A DNA stretch of 36,322 nt from Chryseobacterium gleum (GCA_945874695.1 CAMCHP010000027.1:1-36322), one strand, 5' to 3'; counted from the stretch's first letter, positions 8,344-17,634 are shown. The notes: a model not told the origin generated them from the letters alone. Numbers and translations: made by a program.

Positions 8344-9243
8344 TTAGTTGTTATTTTCTTCAATGACACCTGTTCCGATATAACGACCATTTTGATAAAT
8401 CTCAATGCGAATTAAGATGCCATGTCCATTGTAGCGATACCATTTGCCATCCCATAAGCGGCCATTTTTGAAATCTCCAACTTGGGTAAGTTGTTGGCTT
8501 TTATTGTACAAGATGTTGTGTCCATTCGGTTCAAAGAGGTAAGCTTCGTTCGGCTGTTCGGTAGGTCCAGGTGCGCGAGCAACTACTTCTTCGGCAACTG
8601 TTTTTGGGGTGGTTGTTGTAGATTTGTTTGACCCTTTATAGGTTCGAATAGAACCAGGTTCCAATTGTCCACCAGACAGTCGTTTGGTTTCTTTCAAGCG
8701 ACCGTTTTCGTCATACCGCCGCATTTCACCGTCTTCTTTCCCGTTCACTGCGTTAACAACGAGCGAAAGCTGGCCATTCTCGTGGTAGTAACGTTGCTCA
8801 CCATTTCTTTTGCCATTATCGGCGAAGTAAAAGGCTTGTTGTGGCTGGCCATTTTCATGAAATCGCATGAAATCGCCCACATTTTTATTGCGGTGCCAGG
8901 TGCTTTTTTCTTCAAGTTGCCCACTGGGGTAATAAATGGCATAAGGGCCATACGGCGCATTGTTGCGGTAGGTAATTTCGCTGCGCATCACGCCTGAGGC
9001 GTAGTAACGCTTCCACACGCCTTCTTTGCTATTGTTGACATAATGTCCTTCTTCAACCGTGGCATTCGGACCGTATCCTTGCTCGGAAGTCATGTAGCCT
9101 TTGATGATCCAATAACCCTGACGCATGCCTTGGGTATCGACGCGATTGAGTTCACCTGAATCCCATCCGGCCGTTAGGCCGAAAACTTGAAGAACCAAGG
9201 CGAAAACGAGGAGCCCGTGACGTGGTTGCTGATGCGTTTTCAT
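8344..9243 (-). CDS. MORN/YwqK-like repeat protein, exported
   Basis: A 299-residue protein with an N-terminal signal sequence (hydrophobic at about residues 10-26). Tandem repeats of the YwqK/MORN_2 type follow (about residues 62-190), for example [34 protein letters not shown] and [17 protein letters not shown] low-complexity linker (KSTTTTPKT) separates these from a C-terminal repeat-like block ([21 protein letters not shown]). Known: databases often call such proteins a YwqK-family antitoxin, but no toxin partner is seen here and that label is doubtful. Inferred: an exported beta-repeat protein of unknown role. The codons at the presumed signal-peptide junction (VFGLTAGW) form a perfect copy of the palindromic repeat. 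Confidence 0.82.
   Translation of the reverse strand: MKTHQQPRHGLLVFALVLQVFGLTAGWDSGELNRVDTQGMRQGYWIIKGYMTSEQGYGPNATVEEGHYVNNSKEGVWKRYYASGVMRSEITYRNNAPYGPYAIYYPSGQLEEKSTWHRNKNVGDFMRFHENGQPQQAFYFADNGKRNGEQRYYHENGQLSLVVNAVNGKEDGEMRRYDENGRLKETKRLSGGQLEPGSIRTYKGSNKSTTTTPKTVAEEVVARAPGPTEQPNEAYLFEPNGHNILYNKSQQLTQVGDFKNGRLWDGKWYRYNGHGILIRIEIYQNGRYIGTGVIEENNN
9164..9186 (+). repeat. Palindromic repeat, copy 4
   Basis: CATC, CGGCC, loop GTTA, GGCCG, AAAAC; all 23 bases identical to copy 1. It encodes VFGLTAG at the signal-peptide end of the MORN protein. Confidence 0.85.
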
Positions 9244-9284
9244 AAGACAAAGACAAATTGGTAATGCCTTGTCTTACGTTAAAC

Positions 9285-10256
9285 TTAGCGGGTTGTTTCA
9301 CCCAAGGCCTTTTTTTTTGCGATGGCCTCAAGCATTACGTCGACCATGCGAGCGAGATCATACTCGGGTTTCCAGCCCCAATCGGTTTGAGCAGCGCGGT
9401 CGTCGATGCTTCCCGGCCAGCTGTTTGCGATCGCTTGGCGGAAATCAGGTTGGTAGTCGAGTTTGAAATCAGGAATGCGTTTGCGAATGGCCGCCCCAAG
9501 ATCTTCAGGGGTGAAGTCGATGCCACTCAAGTTGTAAGCGCTGCGAATCTTCACATGATCAGCTGGAGCATCCATCAATTCAAGCGTTGCGCGAATTGCA
9601 TCTTCGATGTACATCATCGGGAGGCGCGTTTCAGCTGACAGAAAACTGGTGTAGGCACCTTTTTCCAAAGCCTCATAAAATATATGTACGGCGTAATCGG
9701 TGGTGCCGCCGCCCGGTTCACTGCGGTGCCCGATTAGCCCTGGGTAACGCAAGCTGCGCACATCGACACCGTAATTGTTGAAGTAGTATTCGCACCAACG
9801 CTCACCGGCTTGCTTCGAAATTCCATACACGGTATTGGGTTCGCAAAGCGCCAATTGCGGAGTGTTTTGCTTCGGCGTAGTCGGACCAAACACTGCGATC
9901 GACGATGGCCAAAAAACCTTTTTTAGCAACCCCTTCTTTGCAAGGTTGAGCACATTGAACAGGCCGTTCATGTTCAAATCCCACGCTTTCTCAGGGTGCT
10001 TTTCAGCCGTTGCGCTCAGCAAAGCAGCCAAATTGTATACCGTGTCGATTTCGTACTTAACGACAATGCGCTCAAGCGCTTCGGTGTCAAGCACGTTGAG
10101 GTGTTCAAAGGAAATGTCGCGGAGTTCATCAACTTCGGGTATGCGTAAATCGCTTCCCACGGTGTTTTCGGCCCCATTTCGTGCTTTAAGTTGCAACAAC
10201 AACTCAATGCCAATTTGCCCTGACGCTCCAATAACAAGCGCACGTTCCTTCTGCAT
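9285..10256 (-). CDS. NAD-dependent L-threonine 3-dehydrogenase, extended SDR type
   Basis: An extended short-chain dehydrogenase of 323 residues with nucleotide-binding motif VIGASGQIG (residues 8-16) and catalytic YGISK. The block RYPGLIG...PGGGTTDYAVHIFYEAL followed by LPMMYIEDAIRATLELMDAP is typical of the GalE-like threonine dehydrogenases described from cold-adapted Flavobacterium, rather than of sugar epimerases. Reaction: L-threonine + NAD+ to 2-amino-3-oxobutyrate + NADH, the first step of threonine breakdown to glycine. No ligase partner (kbl) is in the window. The alternative is a general NAD-dependent epimerase. An exact -7 box lies about 45 bases upstream. Confidence 0.82.
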   Translation of the reverse strand: MQKERALVIGASGQIGIELLLQLKARNGAENTVGSDLRIPEVDELRDISFEHLNVLDTEALERIVVKYEIDTVYNLAALLSATAEKHPEKAWDLNMNGLFNVLNLAKKGLLKKVFWPSSIAVFGPTTPKQNTPQLALCEPNTVYGISKQAGERWCEYYFNNYGVDVRSLRYPGLIGHRSEPGGGTTDYAVHIFYEALEKGAYTSFLSAETRLPMMYIEDAIRATLELMDAPADHVKIRSAYNLSGIDFTPEDLGAAIRKRIPDFKLDYQPDFRQAIANSWPGSIDDRAAQTDWGWKPEYDLARMVDVMLEAIAKKKALGETTR

Positions 10257-10298
10257 ACTCCCTGCGGTTTTTCCAGCGGGTCATTTCCTCTGGTGGTA

Positions 10299-10306
10299 CA
10301 AATTTA
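10299..10306 (-). promoter_or_regulatory. -7 box of the threonine dehydrogenase gene
   Basis: The minus strand reads TAAATTTG, an exact match, with no clear -33 TTTG. The predicted leader of about 40 bases holds a small imperfect CCCGC / GCAGGG inverted repeat. Confidence 0.5.
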
Positions 10307-10337
10307 CAAAAGCCGATTCATTATTTACTGCAGTCGA

Positions 10338-11081
10338 TTAGAGACTCAGCAAGTCTTTGAATTTTACCGCCTGTCGGCGAGATATTTCCACCTCTGCCCC
10401 GCCAACGAGGGTTGCCTTTAATCGTCCGTTGAACCAGGTATCTACTTTCTCAACGTGTGCTACATTGATAATTTGCTGCCGATTCGCACGGAAGAATATT
10501 TCAGGCGAGAGCCGCTCTTCGAGTTGGTTCAGCGAACGAAGAATGAGCGGTTTGAAATTTTCAAAATACACCCGTGAATAGTTGCCATACACCTCAAACA
10601 TGCGGATATCTCCCAACCGCACCAACCAGCATTTTTCGCCGTCTTTCACGAAAACACGTTTGTCGGGATCTAGGTACTCCTGCGCGGCAGTGTTCGTGCT
10701 TGGTGCGCTCGCCTCGCGGTGCAGTTGAACCACTTTATCAATGGCTTGTGCCAAACGGTCGGCTTTGAGAGGTTTGAGCAAGTAGTCGAGTGCATTGTAC
10801 TCAAACGACTTAATCGCATATTCATCATATGCGGTTGTGAAAATCACATGCGGAACACTCTCCAAGGCCTCGAGCAAAGCGAAGCCATCACGTCCGGGCA
10901 TGTGGATATCCAAAAACAACAAATCAGGATCCAGCTCTTCAATGAGTGCCTCAGCGGCGTCGGCCCCGTCGGCTTCACCCACCAATTCGATTTCAGGATG
11001 AGCTTCGAGCATGGTTTTCAATTCAAGACGCGCCAGGCGTGAATCTTCAACAATGATCGCTGTAATTTTCTCCGTACTCAT
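10338..11081 (-). CDS. LytTR-family response regulator
   Basis: A 247-residue regulator. The receiver domain (residues 5-125) has acidic pocket E12/D13, phosphoacceptor D58 (LLFLDIHMPG), TTAYDEYAI and conserved lysine in LLKPLK. A DNA-binding LytTR domain follows at about 142-245, containing FEVYGNYSRVYFE, FFRANRQQIINVAHV and EISRRQAVKFKDLL. The start overlaps the stop of the upstream LytS-like kinase by four bases (ATGA), the standard arrangement of a cognate pair. Known: LytTR regulators bind direct repeats at target promoters. The target here cannot be read from the sequence, but the hydrolase in the same operon hints at an envelope or small-molecule stress response. Confidence 0.94.
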   Translation of the reverse strand: MSTEKITAIIVEDSRLARLELKTMLEAHPEIELVGEADGADAAEALIEELDPDLLFLDIHMPGRDGFALLEALESVPHVIFTTAYDEYAIKSFEYNALDYLLKPLKADRLAQAIDKVVQLHREASAPSTNTAAQEYLDPDKRVFVKDGEKCWLVRLGDIRMFEVYGNYSRVYFENFKPLILRSLNQLEERLSPEIFFRANRQQIINVAHVEKVDTWFNGRLKATLVGGAEVEISRRQAVKFKDLLSL

Positions 11082-12136
11082 ATCGGTATTTCTATGCGTG
11101 CAATCACGCGGTTATCTTTTTCGCTGACATGAAAAGTGGCTAAGTTGCCGTATAAAAGTTTTAAGCGTTTCCGCACATTGGGCAAGCCGATGCCGTTGCT
11201 GTCGCTGCGCTTTCCGTCGGTGTTCCAATTGCCGCTGTTGCTCACTTCAAGCACCAACCGCTCATCCTCAACGGCGCCGACGATGTGAATATCACCGCCA
11301 CCCGTTAAAGAGGAGATGCCATGTTTGACGCTGTTCTCAACCAAGATCTGCAGCACCATTGGAGGAATTCTACGTTCGTAGGCAGTTTCGTCAACTTCTA
11401 CGCTATAATGCAAACGGTCTTCGTACTGAACTTTGCACAAGGCCAAAAAGTCGTGAACAACCGTGAGCTCTTCTTTCAAGCTCACTTCGCGCTTTTCGCT
11501 GATCGTCATGCTGTAACGGAGGAGATCGCTCAATCGGGTGACCATTTCTCGCGCTTTGTCAACATCTTCGAGCATTAGCGCGCGGATGTTATTGAGGGAG
11601 TTAAACATGAAGTGCGGATTGATCTGTCCGCGCAAGGTATTCAACTGGGCATCGCGCATGGCTGCATCGGTGCGATAGCGCTCGATGCGCGCAACTTGAG
11701 CAAGTTTAAAGTAATGCCAAGCGAAATAAATGAGCCCCCAAAGTAACACAACGAAGAAGTTGTTTAACAGCGTGAGCCAAACAGCAAACCAAAGAAATGG
11801 GCCTGTTTCAGGTTCGTTTAAGGCGAACATGTACTGGGCAATGAGCACAGGGGCTGACCATAAAATGGTGGTGACAAGGCTTCCTAGTATGAGCGGGGGA
11901 ATTACTTTACGCAATCGTGCCGTTTCGTATTGCCCGCGCTTGATGAACCAGCGGAACAGCGCAGTTGACCCCATCCCGCCAAGGTAGAGCAGTACCGATA
12001 AAAACAGGGTGCTCCAGTGGGTGTTGCCTTGGTCTTGGTACAGGTTCACGCCAATAATCACCAAGAATAGCAACGACCATCCGGTGATTTGAAAAGCCCA
12101 GAACGGACTGCGTTCGCTGTTTTTAAGCTCACTCAT
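11078..12136 (-). CDS. LytS/YehU-type sensor histidine kinase
   Basis: A 352-residue inner-membrane kinase with about four membrane helices (near residues 14-31, 44-62, 80-103 and 115-140) and almost no extracytoplasmic domain. The His_kinase motif QINPHFMFNSLNNIRA carries the phosphorylated H175. The ATPase part has QILVENSVKHG (N-box) and NGIGLPNVRKRL (glycine-rich box). This is the class always paired with LytTR regulators, which fits the overlapping downstream gene. It overlaps the hydrolase stop by eight bases upstream, so the three genes form a tightly packed operon. Confidence 0.94.
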   Translation of the reverse strand: MSELKNSERSPFWAFQITGWSLLFLVIIGVNLYQDQGNTHWSTLFLSVLLYLGGMGSTALFRWFIKRGQYETARLRKVIPPLILGSLVTTILWSAPVLIAQYMFALNEPETGPFLWFAVWLTLLNNFFVVLLWGLIYFAWHYFKLAQVARIERYRTDAAMRDAQLNTLRGQINPHFMFNSLNNIRALMLEDVDKAREMVTRLSDLLRYSMTISEKREVSLKEELTVVHDFLALCKVQYEDRLHYSVEVDETAYERRIPPMVLQILVENSVKHGISSLTGGGDIHIVGAVEDERLVLEVSNSGNWNTDGKRSDSNGIGLPNVRKRLKLLYGNLATFHVSEKDNRVIARIEIPI

Positions 12137-13553
12137 GGGATGGTGGACGCTGAATTATTGTTTTGATGCAAAGGTTGCGAATCCATGAATAAACGGTTTC
12201 TAAGGTTTCTTCAGACACCGTTTCAGAAAGGCTGCCATATTCTGAAATCGCGCCCGTAGTGCTACGTTGAAAAAGGTGGTTGTGATCAGCAAGCGTGACG
12301 GTTTTAACCTTGCTATTTTTTGCTCGTCGGGTGGCAAATTGGATCGCACGCAGGTTTTGGGCGGCATTCACTTGCGTGTCGCGGTCGCCATTGATTGCGA
12401 GAACAGGGCAGGTGATTTTGCTCCAATATTCACGGGGGTCTAGGACTAATAAGCCGCGCATCCAAACCGTATTTAAACTGGTATTCCACAGCTCAAATTC
12501 TTCAGCGCTAGAAAGTTCTTGCAATTCGCTTGGATTTTGCGTGAAGTAGTCGTGCAGGGCTTCACTTATTGCAAGGCTGTCTGCACCGGCTATTACACGT
12601 TCAATCGCACCTAAAGTACGGTTGGCCCGAGCCTCAGCGGTTTCTTTTGTTAAACCTTCAGCTACGGCGATATCAATGTTTTGGGTGTACAAAATATCTT
12701 TCCCAGGGAGCCCCGCGCCCGCCAATGAAACAATGAAATCGACATCGCTGCGCAAGGTGGCTACAACAGGCGCTACAATTCCGCCTTCGCTATGTCCCAT
12801 TACCCCGCACGGCAGATCTTTACCTACGCGTTCGCGCAAACTGCCAAACGCCGAAGCTGCGTCAGCACTGAGATCGAACGTGTTGCAAAGGTTGAAGTTG
12901 CCTGTCGATTGGGCTACGCCACGTTCATCGTAACGCAAAACTGCGATGCCCCGTCGGCTCAAGTAATCTGCCCAAACCGCAAAAGGTCGATGACCGAGAA
13001 TTTCGCTGTCACGGTCTTGTGGACCTGAACCACTAACGAGCAAAACCGCAGCGATAATGGGTGTTTCAGGCCGGGTAAAGCTGCCTTCGAGCTGGTAATT
13101 TCCATTGGCGACCGCAATGGTCACTGTTTCTTCAGTGTAGGGGAAGGGTGGCTTTGGGGTTTGTGGGCGCTCGATCTCCCGTGCTTCGAGCACCTCCCGC
13201 TTCAGAACAGTGGGGAAAGCCATTCCCCGTTGTTTCACCTGCCCAGCGATTTGCTCTGCGGCGCCATCATAAACACCGCTGAATGTTAAGCCCAATTCGT
13301 CAATGTTCACTTCCAATGTGTTGTCTGCAAAATGCACATGTGTCACAGGCATTCCATCAAGCCCTTGGTCAGGGCTGCCCATGACACCCGTGAAGCCACC
13401 CTGCGTTTCTTCAAAGAAGAACACGATGCGCAGGTTTTGCCCCATTAAATTGACATACCCGTTCCAAAAGCCCGCAATTTGACCATGAACTTGGTTTGTT
13501 AAACCTACAAAAGCAGCCAGAAATATAACAAGGAGAGATGTTTTCTTGAGCAT
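12129..13553 (-). CDS. Exported alpha/beta hydrolase
   Basis: A 474-residue protein with a cleavable signal peptide (hydrophobic at about residues 6-20, then HGQ). The first ~135 residues are a beta-rich region of the kind found before the hydrolase domain in related Bacteroidetes proteins. The alpha/beta hydrolase follows: oxyanion region VSGSGPQDRDSE, RYDERGVAQSTG, nucleophile elbow GHSEGG with the active serine, acid in INGDRDTQV and catalytic His in LADHNHLFQ. Known relatives are called alpha/beta hydrolase or acyl-CoA thioester hydrolase-like, and their substrates are not established. It is first in an operon with the LytS/LytTR pair. Its own promoter is not clear; TATCTTCA at 13570-13577 is a weak candidate. 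Confidence 0.88.
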   Translation of the reverse strand: MLKKTSLLVIFLAAFVGLTNQVHGQIAGFWNGYVNLMGQNLRIVFFFEETQGGFTGVMGSPDQGLDGMPVTHVHFADNTLEVNIDELGLTFSGVYDGAAEQIAGQVKQRGMAFPTVLKREVLEAREIERPQTPKPPFPYTEETVTIAVANGNYQLEGSFTRPETPIIAAVLLVSGSGPQDRDSEILGHRPFAVWADYLSRRGIAVLRYDERGVAQSTGNFNLCNTFDLSADAASAFGSLRERVGKDLPCGVMGHSEGGIVAPVVATLRSDVDFIVSLAGAGLPGKDILYTQNIDIAVAEGLTKETAEARANRTLGAIERVIAGADSLAISEALHDYFTQNPSELQELSSAEEFELWNTSLNTVWMRGLLVLDPREYWSKITCPVLAINGDRDTQVNAAQNLRAIQFATRRAKNSKVKTVTLADHNHLFQRSTTGAISEYGSLSETVSEETLETVYSWIRNLCIKTIIQRPPSHE

Positions 13554-13658
13554 AGCATCACTTTTGTGGTGAAGATAACGACTTCAAGCGCGAGGGCACA
13601 TCAACTTTTGAAGAGCGGACAACTATTCACGGTGAACGGAAGACCGAATTAAAGCGCA

Positions 13659-13692
13659 TTGATAAAGCGCATTTTCTTTTTTAGTATTTTTC
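13659..13692 (+). promoter_or_regulatory. Putative promoter of the ECF sigma gene
   Basis: TTG at 13659-13661 and TATTTTTC at 13685-13692 are separated by 23 bases, close to the TTTG/TAnnTTTG pattern. This reading makes TTG 13659 a promoter element, not a start codon, and favours GTG 13716 as the start of the sigma gene. Confidence 0.35.
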
Positions 13693-13715
13693 AGCCCATA
13701 TCCAATGCACTGAAC

Positions 13716-14249
13716 GTGATCTTCAGCCTTTCTGGTTCTAATAATACGTACGAAACCCTTACGCTTGAAGCGTACCGCGAAATCTTCAACGAGTTCTACG
13801 TTGCTGTGCGTAACTTTTTGTACTTCAAATGTTCAGATGCTGACCTCGCCGAAGATCTCGCGCAAGATACCTTTGTAAAGCTTTGGGAAAACAGAGAACG
13901 CATCGACCGCAAGACCGTAAAGGCTTACCTCTATACCATTGCTGGAAACCTCGCAATCAATTACCTGAAAAGGCAACAACTCCAGTATAAATTCATCAAC
14001 GCATCTTCCGATCGCGCGGAGCGCGACACCCCTGATTTTCTCATTGAAATGGATGAATTTCAAGCGAAACTCCAGAAAGTAATTGGTGAAATGCCCGATG
14101 GAAGCCGCGAAGTGTTCTTGATGAATCGCATTGAAGACCTCAAATACCGCGAAATTGCTGAACGTTTGAACATCAGCATTAAAGCAGTTGAGAAAAGAAT
14201 GAGCAAAGCGCTTCAAATTCTGCGAGAAAAGCTCAATATTGAGGTGTGA
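13716..14249 (+). CDS. ECF (FecI-like) RNA polymerase sigma factor
   Basis: A sigma-70 family extracytoplasmic-function factor. Region 2 includes YREIFNEFYVAVRNFLYFK, AEDLAQDTFVKLWENR and KAYLYTIAGNLAINYLKR. Region 4 is LMNRIEDLKYREIAERLNISIKAVEKRMSKAL split by its helix-turn-helix (REIAERLNISIKAVEKR). No ATG is available near the start. GTG 13716 gives 177 residues with region 2 near the N-terminus. TTG 13659 would add an odd hydrophobic stretch of 19 residues and overlap a promoter-like box. The stop overlaps the GTG start of the TonB-dependent receptor. Inferred: it responds to the receptor through the FecR homologue at 17726 and transcribes this locus. Confidence 0.9.
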   Translation: MIFSLSGSNNTYETLTLEAYREIFNEFYVAVRNFLYFKCSDADLAEDLAQDTFVKLWENRERIDRKTVKAYLYTIAGNLAINYLKRQQLQYKFINASSDRAERDTPDFLIEMDEFQAKLQKVIGEMPDGSREVFLMNRIEDLKYREIAERLNISIKAVEKRMSKALQILREKLNIEV

Positions 14250-16885
14250 TTCGCCGCATATTCATTAGCCTTATTTTCGTTTGTGCTGGATTTCTCAATG
14301 AAGTTTGCGCACAAGACAGCATTCCCTATGTGTCGTTCAGCGGCGAAGGCGAACGGCTCGACCGAGCATTGCTGGCCATTCGACGCGATTACGACATTAA
14401 AATTGCCTACGACAGTCGGGCGCTGCGCGCGTACAACGTGAGTGGCACTGGAGAACGCATCCTGCTCAGCGACATCCTGAAAATGTGGCTCCAAGAAACA
14501 GGATTCACCTACACTGTTGTCGATGACACCTATGTCATTGTTCGTGCCACGATCTCCAATCCGGGCGTTCAGCCCGAAACCTTTAACTACCCTTTGCACG
14601 GCCGCGTGGTTGACGAATTAGACGGCGAGCCCTTGCCCTTTGCCACCATCGTTACCCGCGGCTCAAACAAAGGAGCCGTCAGCAACGAACAAGGGTGGTT
14701 TACCCTGTACGGCGTGAACTCAGATACGGCAACCGTAACCATTTCATACCTGGGCTATCAATCGTTCAGTTTCCCGGTTCCACGTGATTACGCCGGTGAA
14801 ACAGTGGTTTTTCGTCTGCCCAAAGTAAGTGCAAACTTGCCCGTTGCCCTCATCACTACCGAGCGCCAAAAGCGGGTCATTGAGAGCCGTGTGCCTGCCT
14901 TGGTTAGCATTGATCCTGAGTTAGCATTTTATTTGCCCGGAACAGGTGAACCTGACCCTGTGCGCACGCTTCAACTCCTTGCGGGAGTCAGTGGTGCACT
15001 GGAAAGTAGCGCCAATATTCACATTCGCGGCGGTGCAGCCGATGAGAATTTGGTGGTGTATGACGGATTCACCATTTACTACCTCGATCACTTTTACGGA
15101 TTATTCTCAGCTTTCAATGCAAACGCCATCAAGAACATCCGTTTGCACAAGGGCGTTTTTGAACCCAAATTTGGAGGGCGCGCTTCGGCTGTGATCGAAA
15201 TCACTGGAAAACAAGGCAGCCAAGAACTCACCCGTGGAAAGCTCGATGTGAACATGCTCAGCACAGCCTTACACCTCGAAACGCCAATCATTGGCAACAA
15301 GGCATCGCTCATGCTTTCAGCCCGCCGCTCGTTTACAGATGTCATTTTTAGCCCCGTTTACCGAAGCCTGTTTACCAATTTATACGGCAACAGCACCAAC
15401 ACCACCGCGAGTGAATCGTTTTTCAGGTCAGGTAACACACCCGACTTCAATTTTTATGACTTCACGGCAAAGGTGGGATGGGAGTCGAAAGCCAACGACC
15501 GTTTTTCATTTACCATATACAACGGCCGCGATCGCTTGGCGATGCAATTCGCCGAACGAACGCGTGACGATCGATTCATGTTCGAATACAACGATCGCAG
15601 CCAATGGGGAAACACAGGCGTAGGTACCCGCTGGGCCAAACAATGGGATGCCACCCACGCGGGCAATTTAACAGTCGGATTTTCAACCTACCGCTCAGAG
15701 TTGTTTGGCTTTGACCGCCGCATGAACATCTTCTTAGGCACGCAAGACACCCTGTTCTTTGACCGCAATACAGAAATCAGCGACCTCTCCATTCGCTACG
15801 ATCATGAAATGAAATTGAACCAGCACACACTCGGTTTTGGCACGGCAAGCACTGCCATGCGCGTCGAAAACAGCCGCCTCGATAGCGATGGCAATTTTGC
15901 CGAGTCGGTCGCTGCTGAAAGTCTCCTCGCCTTGTACATTCAAGATGTGTACATGATGGGTGATGATTTAGCCCTAACGGGCGGATGGCGAACCTCGTTC
16001 TACACCGGACTTAACCGGTTGTACCACGAACCGCGCATTACAGCCGAATGGATGGTGCTTCCGAATTTGACGCTTCATGGTGGTGCAGGACGAAATTTCC
16101 AGTTCATCCGCAACTTGCGTCGGCAAGACCTCTTTTTGAATACGGCCGACGAGTGGCGCGTCGCCGATGGAGAAACGCTCCCCGTTTTGCGCGCAGATCA
16201 AGTAACTGCGGGGGCAACTTATCGCAGAAAACACATAAAACTCGACGCTGAAGTTTACCACAAATGGAGTCAAGGCACGGTCGAAGATGCCCTTCGGTTC
16301 ACGGCTTTCGATCAAGGAACATTTGAGAACGACTTACTCGTCGGTCGCGGCAGGGCGCGTGGACTTGAACTCATGGTCAGCAAACCTGAAGGATTGCATA
16401 CCGGATGGATCGCCTATACATGGGCTCGGGCTTTCAACAGCTTTGATGCACTCCCGAAGAAAGAGGTGCCGGCATATTTCGACCGCCGCCACGAGGCAAA
16501 ACTCGTTTACAGCTTTCGACCAGGGCGATTTAGCTTCAACGCGGTATTCGTTTACGCACAAGGCCTCCCTTACACGGCGGCCACGGGTGTCGTTGACGTC
16601 GATCTAATCAACGGAGGAACACGCCCACTCGTCGCTTTTTCTGAGCTGAACGGTGCCCGTTTGCCTGATTACCACCGCCTTGATCTCTCAGCAACCTATG
16701 CCTGCGATGCGCTCGGAGGTAAGTTGCTCATCGGTTTGTCGGTCTACAACGTGTACGACCGCATGAACATTCGCGACCGCTATTACTTCAGCTCAGGCAC
16801 GCAAGCCGATAACCTATTGGTCGATTTCAACGACTTGGTTTTTTTAGGCATGATTCCGTCACTTCAAATGAGCATCGAATGGTAA
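14246..16885 (+). CDS. TonB-dependent receptor with STN signalling domain
   Basis: An outer-membrane, TonB-driven transporter of 879 residues, starting at GTG 14246 within the sigma-factor stop. Order: signal peptide ending EVCAQ (about residue 23); STN domain (about 28-98) used for cell-surface signalling; a carboxypeptidase-regulatory beta domain (about 117-190, GRVVDELDGEPLPFATI); plug (about 215-320, NIHIRGGAADENLVVYDGF); then the beta-barrel. The C-terminus ends in aromatic-rich LQMSIEW, typical of barrels. Known: STN receptors pass ligand binding to a FecR anti-sigma and an ECF sigma, both present here. The substrate (siderophore, glycan, peptide or other) cannot be told; there is no SusD partner but a DUF4249 lipoprotein follows. 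Two copies of the palindromic repeat fall inside. Confidence 0.94.
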   Translation: MIRRIFISLIFVCAGFLNEVCAQDSIPYVSFSGEGERLDRALLAIRRDYDIKIAYDSRALRAYNVSGTGERILLSDILKMWLQETGFTYTVVDDTYVIVRATISNPGVQPETFNYPLHGRVVDELDGEPLPFATIVTRGSNKGAVSNEQGWFTLYGVNSDTATVTISYLGYQSFSFPVPRDYAGETVVFRLPKVSANLPVALITTERQKRVIESRVPALVSIDPELAFYLPGTGEPDPVRTLQLLAGVSGALESSANIHIRGGAADENLVVYDGFTIYYLDHFYGLFSAFNANAIKNIRLHKGVFEPKFGGRASAVIEITGKQGSQELTRGKLDVNMLSTALHLETPIIGNKASLMLSARRSFTDVIFSPVYRSLFTNLYGNSTNTTASESFFRSGNTPDFNFYDFTAKVGWESKANDRFSFTIYNGRDRLAMQFAERTRDDRFMFEYNDRSQWGNTGVGTRWAKQWDATHAGNLTVGFSTYRSELFGFDRRMNIFLGTQDTLFFDRNTEISDLSIRYDHEMKLNQHTLGFGTASTAMRVENSRLDSDGNFAESVAAESLLALYIQDVYMMGDDLALTGGWRTSFYTGLNRLYHEPRITAEWMVLPNLTLHGGAGRNFQFIRNLRRQDLFLNTADEWRVADGETLPVLRADQVTAGATYRRKHIKLDAEVYHKWSQGTVEDALRFTAFDQGTFENDLLVGRGRARGLELMVSKPEGLHTGWIAYTWARAFNSFDALPKKEVPAYFDRRHEAKLVYSFRPGRFSFNAVFVYAQGLPYTAATGVVDVDLINGGTRPLVAFSELNGARLPDYHRLDLSATYACDALGGKLLIGLSVYNVYDRMNIRDRYYFSSGTQADNLLVDFNDLVFLGMIPSLQMSIEW
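14558..14580 (+). repeat. Palindromic repeat, copy 5
   Basis: AATC, CGGGC, loop GTTCA, GCCCG, AAAC. Inside the TonB receptor, in the linker between the STN and carboxypeptidase-regulatory domains. Confidence 0.75.
15965..15987 (-). repeat. Palindromic repeat, copy 6
   Basis: Minus strand: CATC, CGCCC, loop GTTA, GGGCT, AAATC. The outermost pair is lost. Inside the barrel of the TonB receptor. Confidence 0.7.
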
Positions 16886-17634
16886 GAATTGCAACATTTA
16901 TTTGGCTGGTCGTTCTAGGGGTTTCGGCCTGTCGGCCGGATGAGCAGGTCGAATCCATTGCCATGCAAGGTATACTGATCGCGGGTGAATCACTCGCTGT
17001 TGAGGTTGAGCTGGTGCGCGATTTCGAGTCTATGCCGCTCAGCAATGCAACGGTAGTTTGTCATCTGCCGGATGGGGGCAAGGTAAACCTTCAACAAGAC
17101 CCGCTCAATGCTGCGCGCTGGTTCAGCGATGATATCACGGTGAATGCCAGTACACACTATGCCATTGAGGTGTTAACCGATGCGCTTCACGCGCGCGCTG
17201 AAACCACCGTACCCGCAGCGATTAACCTGGTTCAGGTGAGTGCAACTGTTATTCCAGTCAATGTAAATTCACTCGGACAGCCTATTTTCACCGTATTGTG
17301 GGCAACCGATGCAGGCATTTCGCATGTGTTAACCTTGGCCGAACCCACAACTGGCGAAACCATCCCCTTTGCTGTGCCTTCAGGGAATTTTGAAGCGCAG
17401 TATAGCTTGCCCGTACCCGGACAAGGAACTACCTTATTTGATACTGATTTTCAGTTTTATGGCGAACACACGCTCACCGTTTATGCCATCGACAGGGCCT
17501 ATGAGAATCTGTTTTTCTACCGTCCGGCTGAAGGTGGCAACCGCCTTACAACCGGTCCGTCAAATGTTGAAGGAGGAACCGGTTACCTCACCTCGGCCAC
17601 ACGAGTTGCCGTTGCGATTGAAATAGTTGAATAA
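16879..17634 (+). CDS. DUF4249-family lipoprotein
   Basis: A 251-residue lipoprotein with signal peptide MVRIATFIWLVVLGVSAC and the cysteine at residue 18. The body is beta-rich. The C-terminal GPSNVEGGTGYLTSATRV matches the end of DUF4249 proteins, where a similar segment near the C-terminus is the best conserved part. Known: DUF4249 genes regularly sit just after TonB-dependent receptors in Bacteroidetes and probably act as their surface partner, as SusD does for SusC. It overlaps the receptor by seven bases. The lipobox region codes through one copy of the palindromic repeat (16921-16942). Confidence 0.82.
   Translation: MVRIATFIWLVVLGVSACRPDEQVESIAMQGILIAGESLAVEVELVRDFESMPLSNATVVCHLPDGGKVNLQQDPLNAARWFSDDITVNASTHYAIEVLTDALHARAETTVPAAINLVQVSATVIPVNVNSLGQPIFTVLWATDAGISHVLTLAEPTTGETIPFAVPSGNFEAQYSLPVPGQGTTLFDTDFQFYGEHTLTVYAIDRAYENLFFYRPAEGGNRLTTGPSNVEGGTGYLTSATRVAVAIEIVE
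16921..16942 (-). repeat. Palindromic repeat, copy 7
   Basis: Minus strand: CATC, CGGCC, loop GACA, GGCCG, AAAC. In the lipobox region of the DUF4249 lipoprotein. Confidence 0.8.

Noticed and set aside
8344-9243. Antitoxin label for the MORN/YwqK-like gene.
   Set aside because: No toxin gene is adjacent and the protein is exported. The name is inherited from the family and has no support here.
9250-9276. Inverted repeat AAGACAA / TTGTCTT in front of the MORN gene.
   Set aside because: Seven AT-rich pairs with a 13-base loop and no T run; could be chance, so not listed as terminator or operator.
9835-10341. A 168-codon plus-strand open frame over the threonine dehydrogenase.
   Set aside because: The minus-strand frame carries the dehydrogenase motifs; this frame is serine-rich shadow sequence without known features.
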